From Erinaceus europaeus (taxonomy: Eukaryota; Chordata; Mammalia; Eulipotyphla; Erinaceidae), in the NCBI RefSeq assembly GCF_950295315.1, contig NC_080170.1, positions 99,963,632 to 100,027,631 on the forward strand: a stretch of DNA of 64,000 bases. Direction: 5' to 3'. A model generated the notes under the pieces. That model was not told the origin of the DNA. It saw only the letters and a program-made list of their open reading frames with translations, and did no database searches. Shown here piece after piece: positions 32,735 through 43,277 of the stretch. How positions within the stretch are numbered: position 1 is the first letter of the stretch; every line of letters begins with the position of its first letter. Position numbers and translations under genes: made by a program.

Positions 32735-33115
32735 ACCTTTTTTTAACCTATGACACATTTCCCAAAATATGATACCAAAAAAAGTCATTACCTCTTATAA
32801 ATAAGGGACCTGGCAACAGCACTTTCTCTGTAGTGGTGCTATAAAGACACAATGAAATAACACAGAAAATGCTCTGAACAATGTCTGGAATATTCTAAAT
32901 ATGGAGACAGGAAATAATCAAAGTCATCATGGTAATATCAGTTGTGATCATCATTGTCATCATCACATATTTTACAATTATTGTATCTCTCCACATTTAG
33001 ATACTTTAATGACTAATGAATGATTAAAGTACAATGGTTTCCACCTGATCGAGTTTTAAGATACATGCTTAAGTTGAGAGAATGTGTTTATATTCCATGG
33101 GAGATAGAAACAGTT
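32735..33115. other. No recognised feature
   Basis: Nothing recognised. A short CATCAT-rich patch lies near 32940-32965. Confidence 0.4.
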
Positions 33116-33119
33116 AATC

Positions 33120-33245
33120 AGGGCAGGGGTAGATAGCATAACGGTTATGCAAACAAACTCTCATAAAGTCCCAGGTTCAACACCCTGCACCACCATAAGC
33201 CAGAGCTAAGCAGTGCTCTGATAAAAACAAACAAACAAACAGTTA
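33120..33245 (+). mobile_element. SINE, family E
   Basis: 'gggcaggggtagatagcata', 'acggttatgcaaacaaactc', 'cccaggttcaacaccctgca', 'ccaccataagccagagctaa', 'gcagtgctctgataaaaac', with an (AAAC)n tail. Confidence 0.88.
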
Positions 33246-33249
33246 ATCA

Positions 33250-33800
33250 GAAGTTTCTGAGCAGACAGGTTCCTAATTTGGTATGAGTTATCAATTCCAA
33301 ACCTGATTTCAAGGAATTGTTGAGGCAAGATGGATAACACTGATACTCAAGAGTAAAACCTTCTGGCAAGATGAGACTCACTCTGTGTTGAATGAGAATA
33401 TTTTGTTTAATTTGCAAAGAGAAATTTAAGGAAGAGACAAAGAAAAATTCTTATAAAGTCTTGTTCAAGGTCTCTAGAGAACTTTGAAAGGGGAAGGAAA
33501 AAAGAAAAACAGATGGAGCTGTTTCATTGAGAGAACTGGATAGTATACGCCCTGAGGAATAGCAAGACTGACTGAGTGAGCATCATTAGCTCTGAGATGG
33601 AGTCATAAATTTCAGGTTTTCTACACTGTCCACAGGTAAACCATTCCTCTATGGCATGATCTAGTATATTACGTGGAAGATCTGGAACACTTTTTTTCTT
33701 TTTCATATAAATCAGTGGTAAAATGTTCCTAGTTGACTAAAACTAATCTATCAAATAGGAGCATTCTATTTCCAGATAGTGGGGGAAACCTGTAACTTGA
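33250..33800. other. No recognised feature
   Basis: Nothing recognised. Confidence 0.4.
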
Positions 33801-33812
33801 ATTACAAGTGTG

Positions 33813-34025
33813 GAGCTGGGTGGTGGTGCACCTGGTGGAGCACATATGCTATAATGTGCACGGTTCCAGGTTCAAGACCCCAACATCCATCTTTTTAGGT
33901 GAAAGCTTCATGAACAGTGAAGTAGTGCAGCAGATGGCTTTCTTTTTCTCTCCTTATCTCTACCTCCCCTATCTCTTTCTCTCTGTCTCTCTCTACCCAG
34001 TAAATAAGCAAAATGCTTCTTAAAA
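33813..34025 (+). mobile_element. SINE, family B with target duplication
   Basis: 'gagctgggtggtggtgcacc', 'aggttcaagaccc', 'gaacagtgaagtagtgcagc', 'tctctctctacccagtaaat'. Duplications 'tacaagt(g/a)tg' at 33803-33812 and 34026-34035. Confidence 0.9.
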
Positions 34026-34278
34026 TACAAGTATGATTTCTTAGTGAGTAACACATTTTCCTCCTGGTTGTACATCTAGTACTGGACATAGCATAAGCCA
34101 GTTCTTGAAAGTGAAATTTGGATCCAAAGAAGTATTATATTTCTGGTTTTGATTATGGCTTCTTTTCCTGTGGAATGTAGGCCAGGATTAGGCTACTCAA
34201 TTATTCTCAGAGTCTCGTGTGTAAAATAAGCAGCATAGCACCTTATTCATAAGATTTAAACTTTTTTTCAAAAATTTA

Positions 34279-34555
34279 TTTATTTTTTTAATATTTATTT
34301 ATTTTCCCTTTTGTTGCCTTTGTTTTTTGTTGTTGTTGTAGTTATTGTTGTTATTGATGTTGTTGTTGGATAGAACAGAGAGAAATGTAGAGAGGAGGGA
34401 AAGACTGAGGGGGAGAGAAAGATAGACACCTGCAGACCTGCTTCACCGCCTGTGAAGCGACTCCCCTGCAGGTGGGGGGTGGGGACTCGAGCCTGATCCT
34501 TATGCTGGTCCTTGTGCTTCACGCACTTAACCTGCTGCGCTATCACCCAACTCCC
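34279..34555 (-). mobile_element. SINE, family A, antisense, with target duplication
   Basis: It starts with the reversed tail 'ttttcccttttgttgccttt' and GTT repeats. It ends with the reversed head 'gcgctatcacccaactccc'. Duplications 'tcaaaaattta' at 34268-34278 and 34556-34566. Confidence 0.95.
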
Positions 34556-34569
34556 TCAAAAATTTAATT

Positions 34570-34673
34570 TTAAGAGAGAGAAGAGAGAGCTGCAGAGCTC
34601 TGGCTCAGGATTGAACTGTGTCCTTGTGCTTGGAGTCCAAAGTGATATCCACTGCACCACCTCCATGGTCCTT
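34570..34673 (-). mobile_element. SINE, family D-like, antisense
   Basis: The reverse complement 'aaggaccatggaggtggtgc', 'agtggatatcactttggact', 'ccaagcacaaggacacagtt' and 'caatcctgagccagagctct' follows the D layout seen at 44334-44491. Confidence 0.65.
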
Positions 34674-34684
34674 ATAGAATTATT

Positions 34685-35029
34685 ATTATATATTATTGTT
34701 ATTGTTATTATTATTATTATTACCTCCAGGGTTATTGCTGGAGCTTAGGGCATCCACTGCTCCTAGAGGTCATGTTTCCCATTTTGTTGACCTTGTTGTT
34801 GTTGTTGCTATTGCTGTATAGGACAGAGAGAAATCGAGAGGAGAGGAAGAAAGAGGGTAGAGAAAGAAGACACCTGCAGACTTGTTTCACAGATTGAGAA
34901 GCAGCCACTCCTCCCCCAGGCCCCCACCACAGGTGGGGAGCCAGGGACTGCTGGAACCTGAGTCCTTAAGCCTGTCCTTGAACTTCACACCATGTGCGCT
35001 TAAACCGCTGCTCTACCGCCTGGCCCCTC
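34685..35029 (-). mobile_element. SINE, family A2, antisense, with target duplication
   Basis: A (TTA)n start, the reversed 3' extension 'ttattgctggagcttagggc' and 'atccactgctcctagaggtc', then the antisense body, ending at the reversed head 'gctctaccgcctggcccc'. Duplications 'atagaattatt' at 34674-34684 and 35030-35040. Confidence 0.95.
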
Positions 35030-35044
35030 ATAGAATTATTTCAA

Positions 35045-35630
35045 GAAGTTTTGAATATGGTTAAAAAAAAAAAAAAAGGGAAAGAAAAACTGTAGTGACT
35101 TCATATATGGTACAGGTTTTGAAATGCTAGCTTTGCTTCCCTGTAAATCTGTAAACCATTACTTGATGTCTTTTGTCAGAGAAATCAGAAATAATACACA
35201 GGGCAATTTCATTTTCTTTACAGTCTTAAATTTTATCTCTATCTGAGGCTAAGGAGAGGAGCTAAATGATCATATTTTTTAATTTTTTTTTCAATTAGAA
35301 GAGAGTTAGAATTTGGAAGCAGAAAGAATGAAGATTTGATTGGCGCCTGATAGCTTAAATGCAAGTTAAGACTACAAAAGGGCATTTCCAGCTTTAATAT
35401 TTTGTTTTCTTGTATTTTATTATTTACTCAATTTAGCTTAAAACTCTTCCAATGTCTGCTCAAGGGAAATATTCTGAAAAAAAAAAAAGTTGTTTAATGA
35501 GATCATCTACACTTCCAGTGCCTCCCTGTGTGACAAGTCACAGAAACATAAATATTATTTGAGTTGAGAATATAAAATGGAAGAATTTTATAAGCTCATA
35601 AGTATCTCATGTTCAATAGGAAGTTTGAAT
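35045..35630. other. AT-rich DNA, no recognised feature
   Basis: Nothing recognised. Confidence 0.4.
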
Positions 35631-35639
35631 TTTATTTTT

Positions 35640-35865
35640 TTAAGTTTTCTTTACAATTATCTTTATTTATTGGATATTGGATAGAGATAGCCAGAAATTG
35701 AGAGGGAAGGGGGAGATAGAGAAGGAGAAAAACAGAGAGACACCTGCAATACTGTTTCCCCACTCGCAAAGCTTTTCCCCGTGCAGGTTGTAACTGGGGG
35801 CTTGAACCTGGCTCCTTAGGCATTGTAACATGTACACTCAACCAGATGTTCCACCACCCAGCCCT
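35640..35865 (-). mobile_element. SINE, family B, antisense
   Basis: The reverse complement runs 'agggctgggtggtggaacat', 'ctggttgagtgtacatgtta', 'caggttcaagccccc', 'ggaaaagctttgcgagtgg', and tail 'tctctatccaatatccaata'. Confidence 0.93.
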
Positions 35866-36139
35866 GTGAATTTTCCAACTATGCCCTGAATATAAAATTT
35901 TAAAGAAGGTAAGTAAGTTACATGTCAAAAAATGTTAGTGATACAATCCCACAGTATCATTTTTAGTGCACCACCTGCTTCTAGGTTTCTTCAGAAGTTC
36001 TGAACTAAGCAGACAAAATGTTTTCCTCAGTTTCTCCATACTGTTTATTCATTTCTTATTTTTTATATGTGAAGGCTTTCCTTTTGTCCACCTAAATATG
36101 CATATCTTGTTAGAAATAATATGTCATAGTTTGTTGTTA
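35866..36139. other. No recognised feature
   Basis: Unassigned spacer. Its right end is the target site of the next SINE. Confidence 0.4.
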
Positions 36140-36154
36140 AAAATTTGTTTAATC

Positions 36155-36460
36155 GGGAGTCGGGCTGTAGCGCAGCGGGTTAAGCGCAGGTGGCGCAAAG
36201 CACAAGGACCGGCATAAGGATCCCGGTTCAAACCCCGGCTCCCCGCCTGCAGGGGAGTCGCTTCACAGGCGGTGAAGCAGGTCTGCAGGTGTCTATCTTT
36301 CTCTCCTCCTCTCTGTCTTCCCCTCCCCTCTCCATTTCTCTCTGTCCTATCCAACAACAACAACAATAATAACTACAACAATAGAACAACAAGGGCAACA
36401 AAAGGGAATAAATAAAATAAATGTTAAAAAAAAAAAAAAAAAAAACTTAAAAAAAAAAAA
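36155..36460 (+). mobile_element. SINE, family A, young, perfect target duplication
   Basis: Close to the family consensus: 'gggagtcgggctgtagcgca', 'gcgggttaagcgcaggtggc', 'cccggttcaaaccccggctc', 'ggggagtcgcttcacaggcg', followed by the CAACAA-rich tail and a long A-tract. Perfect 15-bp duplications 'aaaatttgtttaatc' at 36140-36154 and 36461-36475. It retains most CpGs, so it is among the youngest insertions here. Confidence 0.97.
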
Positions 36461-36475
36461 AAAATTTGTTTAATC

Positions 36476-37320
36476 TACAATTTTATTTCACCTTATAATT
36501 TTCTGGTGCCTAAAAATGTACTGGTAAATGAAGACTTCCTACCGTTGCAAATATCAAGTATAAAACTCTGTCTATCTATGTCTGCATTTAGTATTGATTC
36601 TTCAAATGGAAAAAGAATCTGAAATAAACACAGGGGAAGCAAGAAGGCTTTTAGACTCAGCAGTAGACTCAAGTAGAGAGGGCAGGCCAGAAGTGGTTTT
36701 AAACTGCCTGGAAATTACTGTGTAGTGTAAAGAGCTGGGAATCCACAATTTGTTAGTAAACCTAGCTCTTATTAGAAAAGCTGTCAAACCACAAATATAC
36801 CATGCTAGTTTTCATATGGTTGTCGCTGTTGTCTTTAACAGTTTATAAACTAGTAGTGTTGGGTGAAGCAAAAATAACACTTCAAGTTATTTCATGAAGG
36901 ACTGGTTTCAGACCATCAGAAATACTTTTTTCTCTTTTATCTTTAGATCTGTCCTACAAAAGCTTTCAGTTTGAAAAATAAAATAAAATAACTCCATTCT
37001 GTGCAGTGTGCACACAAAAGGAATATTCTTGGGCTACTGCTGTGTTAGAGACGTCTCTTTAAAAGAGGGGAGGAGGCAGGTGGGAGGTTAGACTGAGTCA
37101 TATAGTGACTGTGTTTTTCAAGTGCTTTTCTGATTGAAGGACCAAAAACAAAAAACAAAACAAAAAAAGAAAAGGCCTTTATTAACACCTTTACCTTAGT
37201 AACACAATTATGCCCACAAGCACCTAAAGTATGAATTGTTATGATTTAATGGGTTGTGCTAGATCAGAACTAAAAGAAAGAAAAGCAGGTACCTATTGTC
37301 AAGTATAAAATGTCTCTCCT
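36476..37320. other. No recognised feature
   Basis: Nothing recognised. Confidence 0.4.
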
Positions 37321-37323
37321 AGG

Positions 37324-37600
37324 GGGCTAGCAGTGGTACATCTGATTAAGGGCATATGTCTAAGGACTTGGGTTCAAACTCTCAGTCCCCATTTGAAGGG
37401 AGTACCTTACAAGTGATACAGCATCTGCAGGTGTTTTTCTTTCTCTTTCCTTCTCAAACCCCTCCCCTTCTCAATTTCTCTCTGTTTCATCAAATATAAA
37501 CAAAATTTTTTAAAAAGGCCACCAACCATGGCAGATTCATCATACAGCCACCAAGCCCTGGAAATAACCTGGCTGACAATAAAATATAGTAAAAAAAGAA
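37324..37600 (+). mobile_element. SINE, older A2-type
   Basis: 'ggggctagcagtggtacatc', 'tgattaagggcatatgtcta', 'gggttcaaactctcagtccc', 'tctgcaggtgtttttctttc', 'gcagattcatcatacagcca', 'ccaagccctggaaataacct'. It is heavily diverged. Confidence 0.75.
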
Positions 37601-37699
37601 GAAGAAAAAATTCCTCACCAATGCCTCCTCCAGGCTTGAATTATTACACTTGTTTCTATTCAATTTCAAATCAATGACACTGTGTCTTGTCCAAATGAG

Positions 37700-37950
37700 T
37701 CAATTGATATGTGTATATTCAATTTCATCTGCTTGCATGTTTTAATCCAATTTTTCCAACACCATTTGTTGAAGAGACTCTCCATTCACCATTTAATGGT
37801 TTGGGCCTCCTTGTCAAAAATTAGTCGGCCATAGATATGGGGACCTATTTCTGGATACTCATTTTTATTCCACTAGTCTGTGTGTGTACTTTGGTTCCAG
37901 TACCAGGCAGTTTTGATTACAGTAACCCTGTAATTTATCTTGATATCGAC
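37700..37950 (-). mobile_element. Older L1, ORF2 part, inverted 5' segment
   Basis: The antisense L1 text 'ttttccaacaccatttgttg', 'gggcctccttgtcaaaaatt', 'ttggttccagtaccaggcag' and 'ttttgattacagtaaccctg' is the reverse of a conserved ORF2 stretch upstream of the part found next. It joins directly to sense L1 at about 37950. Confidence 0.85.
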
Positions 37951-38246
37951 CTAGCCTATGACTCAGCAATTTCTCTCCCGGGGATATACCCAAATAAACA
38001 AAACATCTATCAGAAGAGATCTAATTATACCTATGTTTAGAGCAGCCCAATTTGTAATTGCCAGAACCTGAAAGCAACATCAGATGAGTGGCTAAAAAAT
38101 TATGATATACAAGATGGAATACTACTCAGTCGTCAAAACTGAGTAGATCATCTTGGATGAAACTTGAAGATATCATGTTAAGCGAGGTGAGCCAAAAGGA
38201 GAAGGGCAAATACCAACTGACCTCACACATTAGAGGGACTTAATAA
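37951..38246 (+). mobile_element. Older L1, ORF2 C-terminal segment, sense
   Basis: 'cagcaatttctctcccgggg', 'atatacccaaataaacaaaa', 'cctatgtttagagcagccca', 'atgagtggctaaaaaattat' and 'ggaatactactcagtcgtca' correspond to the ORF2 end at about 24700-25020 in the full-length copy. Together with 37700-37950 this forms a 5'-inverted (twin-primed) insertion. It is interrupted by a SINE at 38247 and resumes at about 39062. Confidence 0.85.
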
Positions 38247-38459
38247 GGGGCCAGGAGAAGGCAAACTCAGTTAAGGGCATGTAGCATTATGCACAAGGAT
38301 ATGCTTAAGGATCTGAATTTTGGGTTGGGGTTCCAGTCCTGGTTCCCCACCTCCAGTGGGGACACTTCATGAGCTGTGAAACAGGTCTGCATGTATCTGT
38401 TTCTCCCTCTTGTTATCTCTTCCTCCCCCTCTCAATTTCTCTCTGTCCTATCAGATGAG

Positions 38460-38899
38460 TGTTGTTTTCGATGGGTTATGTTGTTTTCGCCGGGCTGGCT
38501 TCACGGGTGGGTAACAGACGACCAGGGACTCATGGTTGAGCTGTAGGCAGTATCTCTTTATTCATGCAGGACGCAGCACAATCTAAGACGAGCTAAGCTA
38601 AACTCAAGGTACTCTAAAACTCACAATGCTGTCTTTATATCTACTTGCCAAGTAGGGTGGAAACAGGATGTGACATAGAGAGGGTGGAGAGAAAAGTGAC
38701 TGGTGAAAATCAGAGTGTGACAAGGAGGGGGCAGAGCAGGCGAGAATCCTATCACTGAACCACCAATGCCCTGGAGTGCTTTATGTAAATGTAAAAGTGA
38801 TTTATGTAAATAGACCAAAGCTTTGAATGGGATTAAATCTATCCCTATATAGGCATATGGTTAAGCAGAAGCCAGGGGGAGCTGGCATACTATCCAACA
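38460..38899 (-). mobile_element. Solo LTR of class II-like ERV, family LTR3, antisense
   Basis: Perfect 6-bp target duplications gatgag at 38454-38459 and 38900-38905 bracket a TG...CA element of 440 bp. In reverse complement it runs from 'tgttggatagtatgccagct' (U3) to 'cgaaaacaaca' (U5 end). AATAAA is read antisense at 38557-38562. From about 38780 down to 38460 it matches the LTR at 58724-59204 closely, while the first part of U3 has diverged. A 6-bp duplication is typical of betaretrovirus-like (class II) ERVs. It carries the tRNA-Gly-like block at 38736-38769. Confidence 0.95.
38736..38769 (-). other. tRNA-Gly(GCC) 5'-half-like block inside LTR U3
   Basis: The reverse complement 'gcattggtggttcagtgata' + 'ggattctcgcctgc' matches the first 34 nt of tRNA-Gly-GCC at 32 positions and stops inside the anticodon loop. 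The differing positions are not those of the second LTR copy (58867-58900). It keeps a Pol III A-box-like core (tggttcagtg). Confidence 0.85.
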
Positions 38900-39061
38900 G
38901 ATGAGAAAGAAGGAAAGAAAAAAAAAGAAAGAAAGAAAGAAAGAAAGGAAGGAAGGAAGGAAGGAAGGAAGGAAGAAGAGAGAGAGAAAGGAAGGAAGCT
39001 GCCAAAAGTGGTTGATTCACAATGCCTGTACCAAGCCCCACCTACCATGGGAAAGAAAAAA

Positions 39062-39222
39062 AGAAGTATTTAATATATAGGGAATGGGAAAAGAGAGGGT
39101 AAGAACAAAGTGAAACATGGACCTGATAGAGTGCATTGTATCAAAGCAAAAGACTCTGGGGAAGGTGGTGGATGGGTGAGTTCTCCACTATAAACTGAGT
39201 TCGAAAAGAAAAAAAAAAAAAT
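39062..39222 (+). mobile_element. Older L1, 3' UTR and A-tail (end of the twin-primed copy)
   Basis: 'gggaatgggaaaagagaggg', 'gcaaaagactctggggaagg' and a final A-run (39208-39221). It continues the sense L1 interrupted at 38246 and resembles 3220-3420. Confidence 0.6.
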
Positions 39223-39225
39223 TCC

Positions 39226-39479
39226 AGGGTCCGGGCGGTGGCACACAGGATTAAGTGCACATAGTATGAAGTGTAAGGACCAGTGCAAGAATCCTGCCTG
39301 GAGCCTCGCTTCCCACAAGCAGTGAAGGTCTGCGGGTGTCTATCTTTCTATCTTCCCCTCACTTCTCAATTTCTCTTTGTCCTATCCTATTAAAAAAAAT
39401 TTGCTGCCAGGAGCAGTGTAGTCATAGTGCAGGCACTGAGCCCCAGTGATAATCCTAGAGGCCAAAAAAAAAAAAAAAA
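39226..39479 (+). mobile_element. SINE, A2-type
   Basis: 'gggtccgggcggtggcacac', 'gtgaaggtctgcgggtgtct', 'ctgccaggagcagtgtagtc', 'gcaggcactgagccccagtg', 'gcca' + A-run. It is directly followed by another SINE. Confidence 0.88.
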
Positions 39480-39735
39480 GGGAGTCAGGTGATAGCGCAG
39501 CAGGTTAAGCGCACTTGGCGTGAAGTGCAAGGACTGGCATAAAAATCCCAGTTCAAGCCCCCAGCTCCCCACCTGCAAGTGAAGCAGATCTGCAAGTGTC
39601 TATCTTTCTCTCCCCGCTCTGTCTTCCCCCTCTCCATTTCTCTCTGTTCTATCCAATAAAGACAACAACAATAATAACTATAACAATAAAACAACAAGAG
39701 CAACAAAAGGGAATAAATAAATAAATATAAAAATT
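39480..39735 (+). mobile_element. SINE, family A, inserted at the A-tail of the previous SINE
   Basis: 'gggagtcaggtgatagcgca', 'gcaggttaagcgcacttggc', 'cagttcaagcccccagctcc', 'gagcaacaaaagggaataaa'. It lacks the 'gggagtcgcttcacagg' portion, an internal deletion of about 30 bp. Confidence 0.92.
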
Positions 39736-39739
39736 CAAT

Positions 39740-41460
39740 ATCTTATACCAATGTAATGCTACCATATTGCTTTAGCAAGTCACCTGTCATCAGTTCTTGT
39801 TATATTAAAACATTGCATTAAGAAAAAAAAAAAGAAGAAAAAAATAAAGAAATCCAGTTGAAGAGGTCGATATTTGAGCACTTAAAAGATACAAATAATC
39901 ATATAATACAATGTGTGCTATCAATATATAATAGTTCTTTGAGCATTTTGAATCCACAGTCCCTGAAGGACATGACTGCTTGATATGGTCTGAGGTCACC
40001 AAAGATTGATATTAGATCTAATTTAACAATTAGAACTCTGGCCAAAACTGAATTTGGAAAATGACAAGCTTCAGGAATTCATATCCTCTCCTCATTTCTC
40101 CCAGCCCTGCCCATTTGCAATAATAAAGTCTAGTTTATGGCCAGACTACCCTGAATATACTCAATCTCAATTTCATCTGAAATGGTAAAGAGTAGTCAAC
40201 ACAGATTACGGCTTTGTTCTAAAGAGAAGTTCCATGATGCCATCCATGATCTAAGAGGCGAGAAGAACTGAAGTCCTCTGACTCTTTGCTCCTTCCCAGT
40301 AAACCCAGCTCCTGGTTTGCCAATCTTCCCTCACGTTTGCCTGTATAAATGGTTCCTCTCTTTAGAGGACTTAGGAAGCTAATTTGAGTGGTACATTCCT
40401 CCTCCTGTTATGGCTTTGGGTGACAATAAAAAAGTAAGTTTCCTTTCATGCAAAAGTTAGTATAAATAGTGTTGATTTTCAGTGGCACTGGGATGGTGGA
40501 CCCATATTCAGTTTTGATGTTAAGAAAATCAAATCCTAAAGGAACAAATTTTTCAAATAAGTGAGAAAAAAAAATGCCTGACTATTTCTCTAGGCAACTA
40601 ATAACTATTTTTTAAAACAATAATAGAGATCCTATTGTGAGTCCAATATTAAACTTTTTGAGAATTATATAATCAACTTATCATGACTCAACTTCAGCTA
40701 GCTATTTGATGTGTCTATTGGATAACAAATTGTAACATTGGAAAGGCTAAAATTTTCCAAAGAAATGTTAAGTTCGCCAACTCAAAATAAATTCAATTTA
40801 TTTTATATATTCAAATATACATTATACATTATACCTTGAATACTCTGAGTAATCAATATTAGCAGGAGAGAAAACAAAAATTCTATTTTAAAAAAATCTG
40901 GAGTAATAAGATAAGATAAAGGTATTTCACTATTTATTCTCCAACTAGAAAAAAAAATCAAATTTAGCTCCTCATAGTATAACTTAAGTTATTTACATTT
41001 CTGGGTCAAAGCTTTAAAATTAATAAGAACATAATTTATCAGAGTAACTTTAGAGATGCAATTGGCTTTATTAAATAATTTATATATTGAGCAGTCTTCC
41101 ATCTAGTAAGTATCTAATAAGTAGAAAGCCTATGTGGAATTGTATGAAATGGGTGGTTCTATAAGAAAAAAATTAAGTGGGACACATTTATTAACAAAAG
41201 GGAAAGATTAATTACAGGCATTCACCTTCACTCAGGGGAAGAGAGACTGGGGTGGTTATTTTATCATGCAGATTACCTCACTGATGCTGACCAGGAAGTT
41301 CCAGACTGATTGGTTTAAAAATCCACTTTTAGAAGAAGCTAAAACTGAAATTATGTTAGACATGAAGTCTGGCCCTGAATTAGCATTAAGACATTGTTGG
41401 GATTTAAAGAAGAGCTCTGTTTTGACTCTTTCATGTCATATTTTAAAAATAAGTAGCCAA
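39740..41460. other. AT-rich DNA, possible old LTR remnant near 40060-40450
   Basis: 'gtataaatggttcctctctt' (about 40342) and 'ggtgacaataaaaaagtaag' (about 40420) have TATA and polyadenylation-like spacing seen in LTRs. I cannot find ends or a target duplication, so this is weak. The rest shows nothing. Confidence 0.3.
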
Positions 41461-41464
41461 AATG

Positions 41465-41645
41465 TCAGCAAGATAGCTCATATGAGAATGTGTTCCTTTG
41501 CCATGTGCTGAATCCAGGTAACCACTGAAGTAAGGGAAGTCTTGCTGCTGTGGTGTCTTTCCCTCTTCTGTTCTCACTTTTTATCTAAAGAAAAGGAAAG
41601 TCAATCTGGAACAATGAGCCCTGGCAATAACAGCAAAAAGTAGGT
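41465..41645 (+). mobile_element. SINE, ancient family C
   Basis: 'cagcaagatagctcatatga', 'cctttgccatgtgctgaatc', 'ctgctgtggtgtctttccct', 'gaaagtcaatctggaacaat', 'gagccctggcaataacagca'. Confidence 0.65.
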
Positions 41646-42990
41646 AACCAAATAACTGCCTCAGAAATATCAAATGTGATGCCAGCCTTTTACATGACAT
41701 TTCTGTTCAGATTCCATCATAACTGACCTTTTCTGAATTTGAGGCAATGTTGAAAGAGATATCAGCTCCTCCTGATCTAAATGGAAGAGAAATGCTGATA
41801 GGTAGCTTGTAGAGGTCATTAAGCAGCAGGATATAGAAATCAATAAAGCTGTGCATTTATGTAAGAGAGGGTTATTGAACAGAAAACTGCAAGGTTCTAT
41901 TGAGAGAGGTCTGTGTTCAAGTTAAAGTTCTCAGAAGCACTACTTTATGCCATGCACGGAAATAACTATCGCACTAAGCAAAGCAGATGGAATTTGGCAC
42001 CACTTCAAAAACTGCAGATTGTATGTTATGTATTTAAACTACAAGTAATGGGGAAATTATGAATGCGTCTCTGAGATAAAAAATGTCAACCATTTCCTGT
42101 AATGCTGCAATTGGTTTGATTTATAATGACTTTATAAATAGTAAAATAAAAGGAAATGTATGTACAAAAATATTAGATCAGAAAAGGAAAAGATGATGAA
42201 GTTCTCACTTACAATGAAGGCCCTTTCTTTACTAATGGAAAATGATTGGCATTCAATTAAGAGACAAACGTAGTAAATAAGTTTGCCCTTGTCTCTCTAT
42301 TCTATCAAAATGTGGAAAGCATTGAGATAGGTCAGAAGGTCAAGAGACAGAGTTACAAAATAAATAATGCAAGACAAAGTATGATTTTGAATAGGGTGAA
42401 TAAACAGCCTGATTGCAATTTTTTTCCTATTGTTTCAAAGCCTATCTGTTTGTTCTCTTCTTCTGACTGTGTGGTAATCAATGTCTTGCTTCAGGCATTG
42501 CTGGCTATTCAACCCTGGATTCTCCAGGGACTCAGCAGGGAGGCCAATAATACAAACAACAAAGAACTTGGATTTAACATCTTGACAAAAACTTCGAGGC
42601 CTGAATCTTGGTGGGAGTGCTGGGTTTTCTAGCAGTGATTGTGCTATGCAACACAAAGAGTACTTAGCTGATATAGCCATTGAATCAATGAACCATCTCA
42701 CTTAGCATTTACATATCATGTTCTCTTAAGTCTTTTATCTTAGAACTACTCCCAAGTCAACAAAGATAGTTGCTGTTTAATGAAAACAATTACAAATGAA
42801 ACCCCACTCCCTAGAATTTACCAGAATTTGACATCTGTCTCAGAAGCACTTCATGACAGCTTCTTTCATCAGAATCTCCAATTCTGAATGACCTGAATAA
42901 GCAGTGTTTTCTTCCTCTTTAGAAGCAGATAGTATCCCATAGCCTGTAATATAGTTTGTATATAGATTCTGGATATCTGGAAGATTTAGA
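41646..42990. other. No recognised feature
   Basis: Open frames at 42312-42632 (+) and 42435-42701 (-) overlap and show no recognisable domain. Confidence 0.4.
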
Positions 42991-43006
42991 ATCTCAGGGA
43001 GCACTT

Positions 43007-43200
43007 GGGATGCATTGGATCGACCTTCTCGTGGTGCATCCTGTGAGTACCCATTCGTTGGGGAAACTGACGATCCTTCCTAGCCGACTGAATCCACATG
43101 GATCCCAGTCACTTTCAAAGCCAGCAACAAGCAGCTCCTGACAGCTTTCAACCTGACCTGTTGACTGGCTATGGAAGAAGGGCAAACGCTAGAAGAAGAA
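43007..43200 (+). mobile_element. Short non-autonomous element with an RTE-like 3' end
   Basis: A 194-bp insertion flanked by 10-bp direct repeats 'gggagcactt' (42997-43006 and 43201-43210). Its last about 53 bp ('tcaacctgac' to 'gctagaagaagaa') match the end of the reverse-transcriptase fragment at 30329-30560. The first about 140 bp ('ggatcgaccttctcgtggtg' and 'gtacccattcgttggggaaa') has no counterpart there and no long frame. This is the layout of a short element that borrows the 3' end of a LINE partner, or of a LINE copy with a large internal deletion. Confidence 0.75.
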
Positions 43201-43277
43201 GGGAGCACTTCATGAACAATCCACCCAATTTAAGATAGACTTTTCTTTTCCTCTAAATTCATTTTATTGAGCTGTTT

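Larger units (their letters stand above)
38247..39060 (+). mobile_element. SINE, older A2-type, interrupted by a solo LTR
   Basis: Left part 38247-38459: 'ggggccaggagaaggcaaac', 'gaaacaggtctgcatgtatc', 'tctctctgtcctatcagatg'. Right part 38906-39060: a (GAAA)n/(GGAA)n tract, then 'gctgccaaaagtggttgatt' and 'cacaatgcctgtaccaagcc', the A2 3' extension. The LTR lies at the junction. Confidence 0.8.

Noticed and set aside
36155..36240. Possible tRNA gene (A and B boxes)
   Set aside because: It is the head of a family A SINE with an A-tail and target duplications, repeated many times in the window.
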